DNA from: Engelhardtia mirabilis
Lineage (GTDB): Bacteria; Planctomycetota; UBA1135; GCA-002686595
Length of the DNA: 64,000 bases
Direction: 5' to 3'
Assembly (NCBI GenBank): GCA_007751255.1
Contig: CP036296.1
Span: 4,030,001 to 4,094,000 of the forward strand
Made by a program: the position numbers and the translations under genes. Below the pieces are notes generated by a model. The model had not been told where the DNA came from, searched no databases, and saw nothing but the letters and a program-made list of their open reading frames with translations. Shown piece after piece: positions 17,609 through 26,555 of this stretch (positions are counted from its first letter, which is position 1; each line of letters opens with the position of its first letter).

Positions 17609-18404
17609 GCACCTCGACCACCGCCTGGGCCTTGAGCGCGCTCGCCAGGGCGTTGTGGTGGATCCCGTCGTTGTAGTAGGTGAACTCCGTGCCCAGCAGG
17701 CCGTCGCTGAGCAGTGCGTGGAAGTCGATCACTCGGTCGGCGGGCATCGACGCGACGATCAACGCGTTGAGCGCGTCGATCTCGGTCTGCAGCCCGGATG
17801 CGTTCACGACCGGATCCACCAGGGGCGGCACCAGGGCCACGAAGACCTCGATCTCCGAGTCGTAGGCCTGAACCTCGGCGATCAGCTCGTCCAGGTCGGC
17901 CTTCACCTGCGCGGCGTCGTGTCCGTAGCTGATGTCGTTCGTGCCCAGCGCGAAGATCAGCCCATCCAGGACCTGACCGGCGTTCAGGGCCTGGTCGAGG
18001 ATCGTGGGGCCACTCTTGGTCAGGGGCAGCTCGGGGTGAGGACCGGCGGTCGCCCCGGGGATCGAGGTGTTCACGATCTGCCCCGGCGCGAGCCCGAGCA
18101 GCCGCTCGGCCATTTCGACCCAGCCCGGCGTGAACCAGGGCGCGACCGAGTTCGAATCCCCCACCACCGCTATCGGCCCGAGCACGCGCCCGTTGTCGTT
18201 GTTGGCCAGGGCCCAAGTCATGGTTCCCTGACCGAGCTGGGACCCCGCGGCCTGGTGGGGACCCGCTGCTTGATGCGACCCGGGTCCCTGCTGGGTCCCG
18301 AAGTACGCGGCCAGACTGGGTACCGCCGCGAACAGCACGACGGCGCCCCAGCGGGCCACGGAGCGGGCCCGGAGGCTGCCGCGGGGGGAAGAGGGGTGTC
18401 GCAT
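17556..18404 (-). CDS. Secreted SGNH/GDSL hydrolase
   Basis: The protein has 282 residues. The start is the ATG at 18402-18404. A twin-arginine-free signal peptide (ARWGAVVLFAAVPSLAAYFG) precedes a short repeated linker (GSHQAAGPHQAAGSQ). SGNH motifs are VVGDSNSVA (Ser nucleophile), IPGATAG, ALGTNDISYG (Asn) and DGIHHN (catalytic Asp-x-x-His). It most resembles extracellular lipase/esterase-type GDSL proteins. It is convergent with, and overlaps by 53 nt, a second SGNH hydrolase gene. A -10-like TAGAAT (18479-18484) directly abuts the stop codon of the upstream transporter gene. Confidence 0.78.
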   Translation of the reverse strand: MRHPSSPRGSLRARSVARWGAVVLFAAVPSLAAYFGTQQGPGSHQAAGPHQAAGSQLGQGTMTWALANNDNGRVLGPIAVVGDSNSVAPWFTPGWVEMAERLLGLAPGQIVNTSIPGATAGPHPELPLTKSGPTILDQALNAGQVLDGLIFALGTNDISYGHDAAQVKADLDELIAEVQAYDSEIEVFVALVPPLVDPVVNASGLQTEIDALNALIVASMPADRVIDFHALLSDGLLGTEFTYYNDGIHHNALASALKAQAVVEVLSVAYGLPVAMKLEGGK

Positions 18405-18484
18405 CGACGGGGCTCAGGTCGGTGGAGGCTCGGGTCGGGACGGCCGGGGCCTTGGCCAGGGCCTTGGGTGCCGAGCCGATTCTA

Positions 18485-19981
18485 TTATGCGGCTTCCTTC
18501 TCGAGCGCCTGGGGCTTCGCCTTCATTGGCGTCGCGTTCCATACGCGTCTCGTGAGGACGGTTCCGATCAGGGCGATCGGGACCATGGCCAGGGGCCAGG
18601 CGATCCAGTTGTCCGGATCCGTGGCCGGCCCCATCAGCACCCCTTGATCGTCGAGCTGTTCCTTCGGCAGGAGCCCGCGATAGGTGAACGACATTACGGC
18701 CGTTCCCATGTACACGAATCCGTCGATGATGCCGACGGCGACGCCAACGCTTCTCTTACCGCCGAAGTCCATGCTGGCGGTGCCCGAGAGCATCCCGTGG
18801 ACGCCGATCACGGCCATCGACATGAAGACCACCAGCCAGCCCACCACCGGAGTCTCGTAGACGAAGCAGAGGGTCACGCTACCCAGGAGCATGACCAGGT
18901 AGAGCAGGAAGGCCACGGGCCCGCGCCGGGACTGGAACAGATGGTCCGAGATCGTACCGGCAAAGACCCCGCCGAGGATCCCCGCGCAGCATAGGAGCAT
19001 GCCCCAGTTCTCGTAGACGAAGGTGCCCTTGAGCCCGAGCAGGTCGTCGGTCTGCTTCGCATAGGTCCGGTACCACTGCATGATCGCCTGGCGCAGGAAG
19101 CCCGAGCAGAACTCCACCAGCGCGATCGTGACGATGATCGGGTTCCGCATCATGCGCTTGAAGACCTGGATCGCAGGCGGCGGCGGTCCATCGTCGTCGT
19201 CCGAGGATGCGTCCTGGGGATCGAAGTCCATCAGCCCCGCCTCACCGGGGGTGTTGCGGACGATCAGGAAGTCGATCACCCAGAAGACCGCCAAGAGCAG
19301 GGCCGGCATCAGGAAGACCCAGGTCAGCCCCAGTCCCTCGGACTTGAGGATCAGGTCGCCCAGGTCGAAGGCGAAGTAGATCCCGAGCGAGATCAAGACC
19401 CCGAAGATCGCCCCGAACACTCCGCGCTCACGCACGTGGAACCAGGGCGCGTTGACCTTGACGATCGCCACGGCACCGAAGCTCTGGAAGTACATGTTCA
19501 CGGCGTACAGAGTCGCGTAGACCGCGACGAAGTGCTGCGCCACGAACTCCGCACCGGGGCCGTGGTTCAAGAGCGTCCAAGCTCCGAGCCCCATCAACAG
19601 GTTGGCCACCGCCGAGCCAGCAGCGCCGACCAGGATCGCGAACTTGCCGCCGAGCCGGTCCGTCAAGGGACCGTTGAGGAGGAAGGAGAAGCCGTAGACG
19701 TAGGTCCCGATCCCGAAGATCAGGCCGAAGTCGTTGTTGCCCATCAGCGCCCCACCGTCGGGCGCGACCATCTCCTCGAACGCGAGCTTGCTGACCGTCA
19801 GGTTGTAGCGCCCCATGTAGAGGAACGCATAGGTCAGCCCCAGGGGCAGCCAGTTGAGGATGCGGCGCATCCGGAAGTCGTCGGAATGACCCAAGTGCAC
19901 CCGCGGCAGTCGTCCGATCACCACGGTGATCACGACCAGCAGGACGACGATGGGCAGTAGCTCTTCGATCCAAACAGACAT
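18485..19981 (-). CDS. MFS transporter, OPA (organophosphate:phosphate antiporter)-like
   Basis: The protein has 498 residues with about 12 transmembrane helices. The opening LTYAFLYMGRYNLTVSK is typical of GlpT/UhpT/PgtP-type transporters, in which a YxxRxN element lies in TM1; the A-motif-like LNGPLTDRLGGK follows TM2. The central loop is acidic and proline-rich (DASSDDDDGPPPP). The substrate is probably a phosphorylated organic acid or sugar, but this cannot be settled by eye. The start is the ATG at 19979-19981. It is followed by the secreted SGNH gene (80-nt gap) and preceded by the HAD gene on the same strand, so a transporter plus phosphatase link is possible. Confidence 0.8.
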   Translation of the reverse strand: MSVWIEELLPIVVLLVVITVVIGRLPRVHLGHSDDFRMRRILNWLPLGLTYAFLYMGRYNLTVSKLAFEEMVAPDGGALMGNNDFGLIFGIGTYVYGFSFLLNGPLTDRLGGKFAILVGAAGSAVANLLMGLGAWTLLNHGPGAEFVAQHFVAVYATLYAVNMYFQSFGAVAIVKVNAPWFHVRERGVFGAIFGVLISLGIYFAFDLGDLILKSEGLGLTWVFLMPALLLAVFWVIDFLIVRNTPGEAGLMDFDPQDASSDDDDGPPPPAIQVFKRMMRNPIIVTIALVEFCSGFLRQAIMQWYRTYAKQTDDLLGLKGTFVYENWGMLLCCAGILGGVFAGTISDHLFQSRRGPVAFLLYLVMLLGSVTLCFVYETPVVGWLVVFMSMAVIGVHGMLSGTASMDFGGKRSVGVAVGIIDGFVYMGTAVMSFTYRGLLPKEQLDDQGVLMGPATDPDNWIAWPLAMVPIALIGTVLTRRVWNATPMKAKPQALEKEAA

Positions 19982-20103
19982 GGGAGGGCCTCAGGCGTCA
20001 GGTCGGAGGTGAGATCGATCGATGCTGTCGTGGCCTGGGGCGGCCGTCGCGCAGGGCGCGGGAAGGACTCGGTTCGGCGCGGGAAGATCCCCGTCGACGC
20101 GGC

Positions 20104-20988
20104 TCAGCGGCCGCGTTCGAGCTGCTCGGCGAGCCCCGGCAACTCCCCCACCCCGTCGACGACCACGTCGATGGCCCCCTCAGCGCGGGTGGACTCGATC
20201 CAATCCGGTGTGTGGTCGTGGCGCCGTAGGACGAGCGAGCGCGGCGCACCGGGGGCGTCCTCCGAACGCATCACATGGGGCAGGGCCAAGTCCAGGGAGA
20301 AGACGTCGCCGATGATCAGGTCCGGTGTCTCCTCCGCGATGATCGCGCGGTACTTGGGCCGGTCCACGTGGATCCGTCGCCCGCCGACCTCGATCGACTG
20401 GTCGCTCTCGCCGAGGATGAACTTGCCGGCGGAGCCGCGGATCCGCAGGGCGTGGTGATCGGCCTCGCCCGCGTCGATGCCGCAGGCCCGGAACCAGCCG
20501 ATCAGCTTGTCCGGAGCCGAGTTCGAGACCACCACGACGTCGTCACCGCGCGCGGCGAGCGCGTCGATCACCGCCTTCGTCTCCGGCACCAACGCCGGTG
20601 GATGCAGGGTGCGGTAGTTGGCGGTGGCGGTCAGGAAGCAGTGGTCGGCGAAGGCCGTGACCGTCTCGTAGCCGCCGTCCAGGATCGCGCCCCGAAACCG
20701 GCTCTCGACCTCGCCCTCGGCCTGGGACAGGTAGGCCGCGATCGAGTTCGCGATGCAGAAGGGGTCCTCGTCCACGTAGGCCGTGATGCGCCCGTCTGGA
20801 GCCCAACCGAACTCCCGCGGCCGCGAACGGGTGCAACGCTCGAACTCCGCGAAGTGCGCCAGGGCACGGTTGGCGGGCATCGCCGCCAGGCGCGCGGCCT
20901 CGGCGACCATGTAGAGCCGAACGCTCTCGGCCTCGATCGCCTGGTCGGTCCAGACGCCGTCGAAGTCGGACAGGATCTTGATGGGCAT
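20104..20988 (-). CDS. HAD-superfamily hydrolase
   Basis: The protein has 294 residues. Motif I is ILSDFDGVWTD at the N-terminus (catalytic Asp nucleophile and DxDGVxTD pattern, as in KdsC-like phosphatases). Motif II is VVVVSNSAP (Ser/Asn). A Lys follows in HVDRPKYRAII, and motif IV is LIIGDVFSLDLALP (Asp pair). The insertion between motifs I and II (about residues 20-130) is a cap. The substrate is unknown. The ATG at 20986-20988 is preceded by a -10-like TAAGAT at 21024-21029 (35-nt leader). It lies upstream of the OPA-like transporter on the same strand, separated by 122 nt. Confidence 0.78.
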   Translation of the reverse strand: MPIKILSDFDGVWTDQAIEAESVRLYMVAEAARLAAMPANRALAHFAEFERCTRSRPREFGWAPDGRITAYVDEDPFCIANSIAAYLSQAEGEVESRFRGAILDGGYETVTAFADHCFLTATANYRTLHPPALVPETKAVIDALAARGDDVVVVSNSAPDKLIGWFRACGIDAGEADHHALRIRGSAGKFILGESDQSIEVGGRRIHVDRPKYRAIIAEETPDLIIGDVFSLDLALPHVMRSEDAPGAPRSLVLRRHDHTPDWIESTRAEGAIDVVVDGVGELPGLAEQLERGR

Positions 20989-21450
20989 GGGGAGCGATGG
21001 TCGGCGCTGCGGCGTGAAGCCGGATCTTACCGCCGCGCCGTCTCGATTCGGACCGGGCGTCCACAGCAATCGCCAACGCAGCCTGCCGTCCGGGCGGATC
21101 TCGCAGCCCGCCCCACGCGGAGCGACTCGGGGAGCGGTCGAGGAACGCATGGGCCACCGTCCAGCAATACAGGCACCGCACCTCGTGAAGCGGCCGCTGA
21201 GTGAGGGACCGCGGATCAATCCTCGGAGGCGACTCGTCTCGTCGAGCAGCGCTGGCTGACAGGGCCAGAAGCGGATCGCCCGGTCGGCTCAATCGCGATC
21301 GCGTCACCCGCCGAGCTCGACCGGTCCTGATGCCCGCCCGGCTCCGACGCCCATCCCGAGAAGGTGTCGCGGCCAACCGGCCTCGCCCAGCGGACAAGGG
21401 TCCAGCAGGTATTCGGGTCACGTCCGGGTTGCGGAACTCGCCACGTCGCA
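20989..21450. other. 462-nt stretch without a recognisable intact gene
   Basis: It holds the -10-like element for the HAD gene (21024-21029, minus strand) and otherwise frame-disrupted sequence. The 3' part may be the eroded 5' end of the pseudogene that follows. No start codon with a signal peptide is present on the plus strand. Confidence 0.45.
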
Positions 21451-23380
21451 GACGCTCGAATCGACTTCGACGATGTCCCTCGAGGCTCGCGTCACCGGGT
21501 GGCTCGCGACGGGTGTCGCAGCACCCCTACCGTTGAATGCGCGGACGAGGTGGAAGTGACGCTCGACCGCGGCTGGACCCTGGTTGGCGCGGCAACCGAC
21601 GAGCAGGGGCTTCCCCTGTCCGGAGTCGACGTGAGCTGGCGCAGCCGCGCGCCGCAGTCGCACCTCGAACGCCTGTGGATCGAGAATCGGTCGGCGAGGA
21701 CCGACGAGTCCGGACGCTTCGAGCTCGGCGGCGTGCAGCCCGGCGTGGTCGACCTGATCGCCCGCGCAGAGGGGTTCGCCGAGGCGTCGTTGCGCGTCGC
21801 GCCCGGCTCCGAGCAAGATCGAGTCGAGTTCGTGCTGAACAGGGCCCAGACGCTGATCGGGACCGTGCTGCGGCCCGACGGGTCCCCCTCCGACGGCGCG
21901 GCCGTCGACCTCGCTGCGGTCGACGGTCGCACGAGCCAGCGTTGCCGAGTTGGCGCCGACGGGAGCTTCGAGTTCTCGGGCCTCGCCGCGGGTGACTACG
22001 TCCTGTCGGCCAGTGCTCCGGGGGCCGCTCCGACCGGCCTGCAAGTCCAGGCTCCCAGTCCGGCGGCCGTGACCCTCGTGCTCGGTGCGCCGGCGACGCT
22101 GACCGGCACGCTGCCTCTCGATCAGGTCGAGCAGTACGCGGTGGTCCTGCGCGACATGGACGGCAAGCGGGTCTACATCGAGTTCTTCGAGACACCCGTC
22201 TTCACCCTCTACGACCTCGTACCCGGGTACTACCTGCTGGAGATCGAGCGTCGCACGCGGCCGCTCCAGGACCTCGGCCTGGTCACACTCCTCGCGGGCG
22301 CCACGACCGAGGTCCACGCTGCGGACGCGAGCTCCGGCGGAGTGCTCACGGGTCGCGTGGCCGAGGCTTCGAGCGGCATGGCCATCCCCGCGGAGGTGAC
22401 GGCCTTCCTCCACGAGGGGGGGTTGGACGGGACTCGGTCCAACGTGGCGTCGGTCGCCTGCGACGACTCGGGCGACTTCGAGCTCGCCGGCGTGCCCCCC
22501 CGGGCTCTACTCGGTGTTGGTGCAACCACAGGGCGCGGCGAGCGAGTACTTGACCGGGGTTCGCGTGACCGGCTCGAGTCCAGTCGACGTCGGCCTGATC
22601 GAGGTTCAGAGCGGCGCCTCGATCCGGCTCACCGTGCTCGACGCGCAGGGCCTGCCAATGGCCGGGGTCTCCGTCTCGGTCAGCGACGGGAGCGCCGTCA
22701 TGGCGCGGCGAACCGATGGGGACGGCCAGCTGCTGCTGCAGGGCCTGCGAGCCGGCACCTGCAGCGCCTCGATGATGGTCGAGGGCGTGCCCTTCGTGAC
22801 GGTCGTCGAGGCTCGGGCCGGGGATCTGGTCGAAGCCGTGCTCGACCTGCGCGAGCGAGTCGTCGCCACCTGGACCGCTCGCATGCTCTTCGCGGACGGA
22901 TCCCCCGCCGCAGGGGTGCATGTCCGGGCCGTAGCGACCGACCTCGCTTGGACCTCGAGCACGGCGACCTCCGACCACGACGGTCGCTTCGAGCTACAGG
23001 GCGAGCTGAACGGTCCGACGCTGCTCGAGGTCTACGGCGTGCGCGAGCAGCGCGGCCGCGTCCAAGAGCTGATCGAGTTCGACGCGCCGGGCAGCGGGCC
23101 CGAGTCGATCCGCCTCCCGGGCGCGTCCCTGGTCGGACGCTTCACCGGCGCGAGCACCGGACTGCGCCTGCGCCGCTGCGCTTGGAGCGAGGAGGCTCCA
23201 TCGGCCTTCCTGGCGAATCGGGGCGGGAGCTTCGTCGAGCGCGACGGATCGAGCGGCGAGGCCTTCGAGATCGGCTACCTCTCGGCGGGCCGCTACGAGC
23301 TGGTGTGGGTCGACCGCGACGGTCAGCCCCTGGAGAGCGTGGCGATCGAGCTGGGCCAGGGCCAGCGCCTGCAACTGTGA
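21451..23380 (+). pseudogene. Carboxypeptidase-regulatory-like repeat protein, 5'-eroded and frameshifted
   Basis: Several beta-sandwich repeats of the carboxypeptidase regulatory (CarboxypepD_reg) type are readable: WTLVGAATDEQGLPLSGVDV, then SGRFELGGVQPG; TLIGTVLRPDGSPSDG, then DGSFEFSGLAAGDYVL; LTGRVAEASSG, then SGDFELAGVPP. The frame breaks in a run of seven C at 22495-22501. With six C the protein continues smoothly as PPGLYSVLVQPQG and then through two more repeats to the stop at 23378-23380. At the 5' end there is no signal peptide or good start. Reading DARIDFDDVPRGS near 21451-21490 looks like homologous but damaged sequence. Either the locus is a pseudogene or the homopolymer is an assembly error, but the missing 5' end favours decay. 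Confidence 0.7.
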
Positions 23381-23386
23381 CCTCGC

Positions 23387-23419
23387 CCCCCCGGGCGGGC
23401 CAGCCGCCCTCCCGGGGGG
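23387..23419 (+). terminator. GC-rich hairpin between the repeat pseudogene and nadA
   Basis: A perfect 9-bp stem (23387-23395 with 23411-23419, CCCCCCGGG against CCCGGGGGG) starts 7 nt after the stop codon. No T-tract follows, so it is terminator-like only. Confidence 0.4.
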
Positions 23420-23508
23420 ACGCGCGGGACGCGGCGTGGCATCATGTCGGGCTTGCGCCCGGCTCGCCCGGATCCCAAGGGACGGGTGCACCCTCCTCCC
23501 GACGATCC

Positions 23509-24825
23509 ATGCCGACCACGACCGACATCCCGCCCAGCGGGCTCGAGCTGCATCCCGACCTGCCGGTCTGCCAGACGGACCTGCCCCTGGACTGGTACCA
23601 GCAGGAGCTGCGGCCCTACGCCGAGGAGTTCCAGGCCCTGCCCGACCGGCGGCCGGAGACGATCCTGCGCTGGATGGACCGCTACGTGGTCCCGGCCAAG
23701 GAGCACTTCGGGGACTCGCTGCTGCTGCTCGCCCACTTCTACATGGGCGGCGAGATCGTCAAGCTGATCGAGCACTACGGCGGGGCGATCAGCGACTCCT
23801 ACGCCCTGGCCCTGCAGGCGCGCAACCGGCCGGAGAAGAAGGTCATCGTCGAGTCGGCCGTGCACTTCATGGCCGAGTCGATCGCGATCCTGGCCCACGA
23901 CGACCAGTCGGTCTGGATCACCAATCCCAAGGCCGGCTGCACGATGGAGATGCTGGCCAAGGACTGGATGGTCGAGCCGGTCGCGGACCAGTTGCTCGAG
24001 CGCTACGGCGACGACCTGACGGTGATCGCGTACATGAACACCTCGGGGCGCATCAAGGCCCTGTCGGGGCGCACCAAGGGCGCCACCTGTACCAGCTCCA
24101 ACGCGCACCTGGTGGTCGACTGGGCGCGGCGCCAGGGCAAGAAGATCCTGTTCGTGCCGGACCAGCACCTGGGCCGCAACACGGCCCACGCCCTGGGGAT
24201 GGACCAGGCGAGGCTCTTCGCCCTGCCCGATCCGCGCCAGGGTGCGATCGACGTGGAGCGCTACACGACCGAGCTGGACGCGGCCGAGATGATCCTGTGG
24301 GGCTCGGCCTGCGGCGTGCACACGGTCCTGAAGCCGCGCCAGGTCGAGTACTGGCAGTCCAAGGGCTACCGCGTGCTGGTGCACCCCGAGTGCACCCTCG
24401 AGACGGTCCTGGCCGCCGACGGCAGCGGCAGCACCAACTACCTGTGGGACGCGGTGATGCGCGCCGAGCCCGGCACCAAGCTGGCGATCGGCACCGAGGC
24501 CCACTTCGTGCGCAACGCCCGCGAGCAGGGCGCCGCGCGCGGCGTCGAGATCGTGCACCTGGCGGACGTGCCCGAGCCCGGCTACGACTCGATCGGCTGC
24601 GGCTGCGCGACCATGAGCCGCAACGACCCGCCCCACCTGGTGGGCACCCTCGACCTCCTGCGGCGCGGCGAAGCGCCGGAGATCTGCCGCGTGCTGCCCG
24701 GCGACGCGGTGGACGAGCGCACCATGGGGCGCGACCGCTTGAGCGAGGCGGAGCGCGCGCAGCTCGTGCGCGAGGCGCGCGCCAGCCTGGAGCAGATGAT
24801 CTCGATCGTCGAGTCGAAGGCCTGA
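23509..24825 (+). CDS. nadA: Quinolinate synthase NadA
   Basis: The protein has 438 residues. NadA condenses iminoaspartate with dihydroxyacetone phosphate to quinolinate in de novo NAD synthesis. Family blocks are clear: LLLLAHFYMGGEIVKL, VESAVHFMAESIAIL, TNPKAGCTMEMLA, VIAYMNTSGRIKAL, CTSSNAHLV, FVPDQHLGRNTA, VHPECTLETV and GCGCATMSRNDP. The three 4Fe-4S cysteines are those of AGCTM, HPEC and GCATM. The protein is about 90 residues longer than E. coli NadA because of an N-terminal extension and insertions, a form seen in several phyla. The ATG at 23509 is the first plausible start after the pseudogene stop. nadB and nadC are not in the window. Confidence 0.95.
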   Translation: MPTTTDIPPSGLELHPDLPVCQTDLPLDWYQQELRPYAEEFQALPDRRPETILRWMDRYVVPAKEHFGDSLLLLAHFYMGGEIVKLIEHYGGAISDSYALALQARNRPEKKVIVESAVHFMAESIAILAHDDQSVWITNPKAGCTMEMLAKDWMVEPVADQLLERYGDDLTVIAYMNTSGRIKALSGRTKGATCTSSNAHLVVDWARRQGKKILFVPDQHLGRNTAHALGMDQARLFALPDPRQGAIDVERYTTELDAAEMILWGSACGVHTVLKPRQVEYWQSKGYRVLVHPECTLETVLAADGSGSTNYLWDAVMRAEPGTKLAIGTEAHFVRNAREQGAARGVEIVHLADVPEPGYDSIGCGCATMSRNDPPHLVGTLDLLRRGEAPEICRVLPGDAVDERTMGRDRLSEAERAQLVREARASLEQMISIVESKA

Positions 24826-24835
24826 GCCGTCGGAC

Positions 24836-25687
24836 TCAGATCAGGTAGGTCAAGAGCAACCCGCTGGTCACCGCGACCAGGGTGCTGGCCAGGGTCCCGA
24901 CCAGGTAGCCCTCGGTGAAGTCGCGGTCCTCGAGCTCCTTGAAGCGCGCGATGGACTTGCCGGCCAGCACGAAGCCGATCGCCCCGAAGGCGCCGAACAG
25001 CACGAACAGGGCCAGGAGCAGCCGCTCGAGGATGCCGATCACGCGGCCTTTACTGGCCTTGCTGGTGCCCTCCAGGCCCCAGGGTTGCGAGGGGTCCTCG
25101 GGCGCACCGGCCGCGGCGAAGCCCACCTGCTCGCGCCGCTCGCAGGCGTCGAGCACGGCGCCGACGATCGCGCTGCCGCCGTGCACGTTGAAGGCCAACA
25201 CCGCGACGGTCAGGGCGAGGATTCGCACCGGTTCGTACCACTCCACGGGCAGGGCCAGGTCGAAGCCCTGGTGACCGATCAGCGCGATGATCCCGCGCCA
25301 GGCCAGGCCGAGGGTCGCCATGTGTGCGAGTTGATCGATGACCCACCAGCGGAAGCGGCGCCCACGACCCGCGGCCGCGTCGCGGGCCTCGACCACCGTC
25401 TTCCAGCGGTCGATCAACAGGTGCGCGAGACCCAAGAGGCCCAGGCCCAGGGCGGTCTCGGGCAGGATTCGGAAGGGGACCAGGGGCAGCACCAGGGCGA
25501 CGTGGCACAGGGTCACCCAGGCGCCGTGCTCCATCAGCACCGCGATCGAGCGGCGCTTGCCCTCGACCATGCGCGCCGACTGGAAGACGAAGTCACCCAG
25601 CATGTGGCCGGCGAAGAGCAGGGCCAGGAGCGTCAGCTCGGCCCCGTCCGCGTGGGACCAGCGGTGGAGGATCTGCCACAGCTCCAC
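24836..25687 (-). CDS. DUF3307 membrane protein, SatD partner
   Basis: The protein has 283 residues with about 6-7 transmembrane helices. The N-terminal LFAGHMLGDFVFQS, followed by KTVVEARDAAAGRGRRFRWWVIDQLAHMATL, is the DUF3307 pattern: membrane helices with conserved HxxxDxxxQ and DQxxH. The start is a GTG at 25685-25687, placed 2 nt after the SatD stop. Earlier in-frame starts would lie inside satD. The pair SatD plus DUF3307 recurs in many bacteria, so a shared function is likely although the biochemistry is unknown. It is convergent with nadA, with only 10 nt between stops. Confidence 0.8.
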   Translation of the reverse strand: MELWQILHRWSHADGAELTLLALLFAGHMLGDFVFQSARMVEGKRRSIAVLMEHGAWVTLCHVALVLPLVPFRILPETALGLGLLGLAHLLIDRWKTVVEARDAAAGRGRRFRWWVIDQLAHMATLGLAWRGIIALIGHQGFDLALPVEWYEPVRILALTVAVLAFNVHGGSAIVGAVLDACERREQVGFAAAGAPEDPSQPWGLEGTSKASKGRVIGILERLLLALFVLFGAFGAIGFVLAGKSIARFKELEDRDFTEGYLVGTLASTLVAVTSGLLLTYLI

Positions 25688-25689
25688 GG

Positions 25690-26376
25690 CTACTCCCTGC
25701 GCTCCGCGCCGGCGCCCGCGAGCTGCGCCAACAGCAACTCGGCGCTGCGCTCGCCGGCGACGCAGGCCTCGAAGCCCGCCGCCTTGAGGCGCTCGCTGAC
25801 CACCGAGGGCTGCACGCCGAGCTCCTCGGCCACGTCCTTCTGCATACGGTCCCGCGCGGCGGCGACGGTGGAGGCCTGCTTGTCGGTCCAGCCGGCGCGC
25901 TGGTGGCCCAGCAGGGCGAACAGACCGTCGAGGATCATGGCGCCGGAGGGCGTCGACCAACCCGCGGTCATGACCCAGCGCCCCTGCTCGCGCGCCGCCT
26001 CGAGGGCCGAGCGCGCCGCGTGGAAACAGGGCCCGTCCAGGCGCCCGATCGGCGCCTGGGCGCCGTCCTCGATCGGCGTCGACAGGCGCCCCCAGCCGAT
26101 GCCGAAGCTCATGCGCGCCGGGCGCACGGCCCCGTCCAAGAGGCGGATGGCCTGGACCGCCGCCGAAGCCCCCTCGGGTGCCAGCAGGAGCTGCACCTCG
26201 TCCCCCGCCGTCAGGGTCGGGCCGGCCAAGACGACCCCCGCCGGCAGGCGCTGCGCCAGGGCGTCGACGCAGGCCCCCAGGCGCTCCTGGACCTGGGCGC
26301 GGTCGGGGAGCTCGCGCGAGCGGACGATGTCGCCGATCAGCGCCAGCACTTCGGTCTCAGAGCCGAATTGAGCCAT
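25690..26376 (-). CDS. SatD-family protein with C-terminal helix-turn-helix
   Basis: The protein has 228 residues. The N-terminal LALIGDIVRSREL block and AGDEVQLLLAP match SatD-type proteins; the fold there resembles nucleotidyl-cyclase-like alpha/beta domains. The C-terminal part (MQKDVAEELGVQPSVVSERLKAAG) reads as a helix-turn-helix, so the protein probably binds DNA. Its start (ATG at 26374-26376) lies inside an array of CCGAAT half-sites, which suggests autoregulation. A -10-like TATTTT (26386-26391) sits 9 nt before the ATG, consistent with a leaderless message. The downstream DUF3307 gene follows 2 nt after the stop and is surely co-transcribed. Confidence 0.78.
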   Translation of the reverse strand: MAQFGSETEVLALIGDIVRSRELPDRAQVQERLGACVDALAQRLPAGVVLAGPTLTAGDEVQLLLAPEGASAAVQAIRLLDGAVRPARMSFGIGWGRLSTPIEDGAQAPIGRLDGPCFHAARSALEAAREQGRWVMTAGWSTPSGAMILDGLFALLGHQRAGWTDKQASTVAAARDRMQKDVAEELGVQPSVVSERLKAAGFEACVAGERSAELLLAQLAGAGAERRE

Positions 26377-26475
26377 GATTCGGGAAAAATACCGAATCGG
26401 CCGCAAGAGGGCTCCAACGAGATCGAATTCGGTCCCAGGACCTCATCGGGGCGCAATTCGCGCCCAGGACCGAAT
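26363..26475. promoter_or_regulatory. Cluster of five CCGAAT/ATTCGG half-sites around the satD start
   Basis: Half-sites lie at 26363-26368 (CCGAAT), 26378-26383 (ATTCGG), 26392-26397 (CCGAAT), 26427-26432 (ATTCGG) and 26470-26475 (CCGAAT). The pair at 26378-26397 forms ATTCGG-N8-CCGAAT and brackets the minus-strand -10-like TATTTT, the expected position of a repressor site. A second, wider inverted repeat is TTCGGTCC at 26428-26435 with GGACCGAA at 26467-26474. The region is clearly more AT-rich than its surroundings. Confidence 0.6.
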
Positions 26476-26499
26476 CTAGCGCAACCGGTAAGGCCCCGC

Positions 26500-26505
26500 T
26501 ATCCT
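26500..26505 (+). promoter_or_regulatory. -10-like TATCCT upstream of the Tiki/EreA-like gene
   Basis: TATCCT ends 50 nt before the ATG at 26556 and fits the TANNCT pattern of the window. Confidence 0.4.
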
Positions 26506-26555
26506 CACCCGGGCGAGCCCGAGCAGCGTTCCCCGCCGCTACCGACGATCGATCG

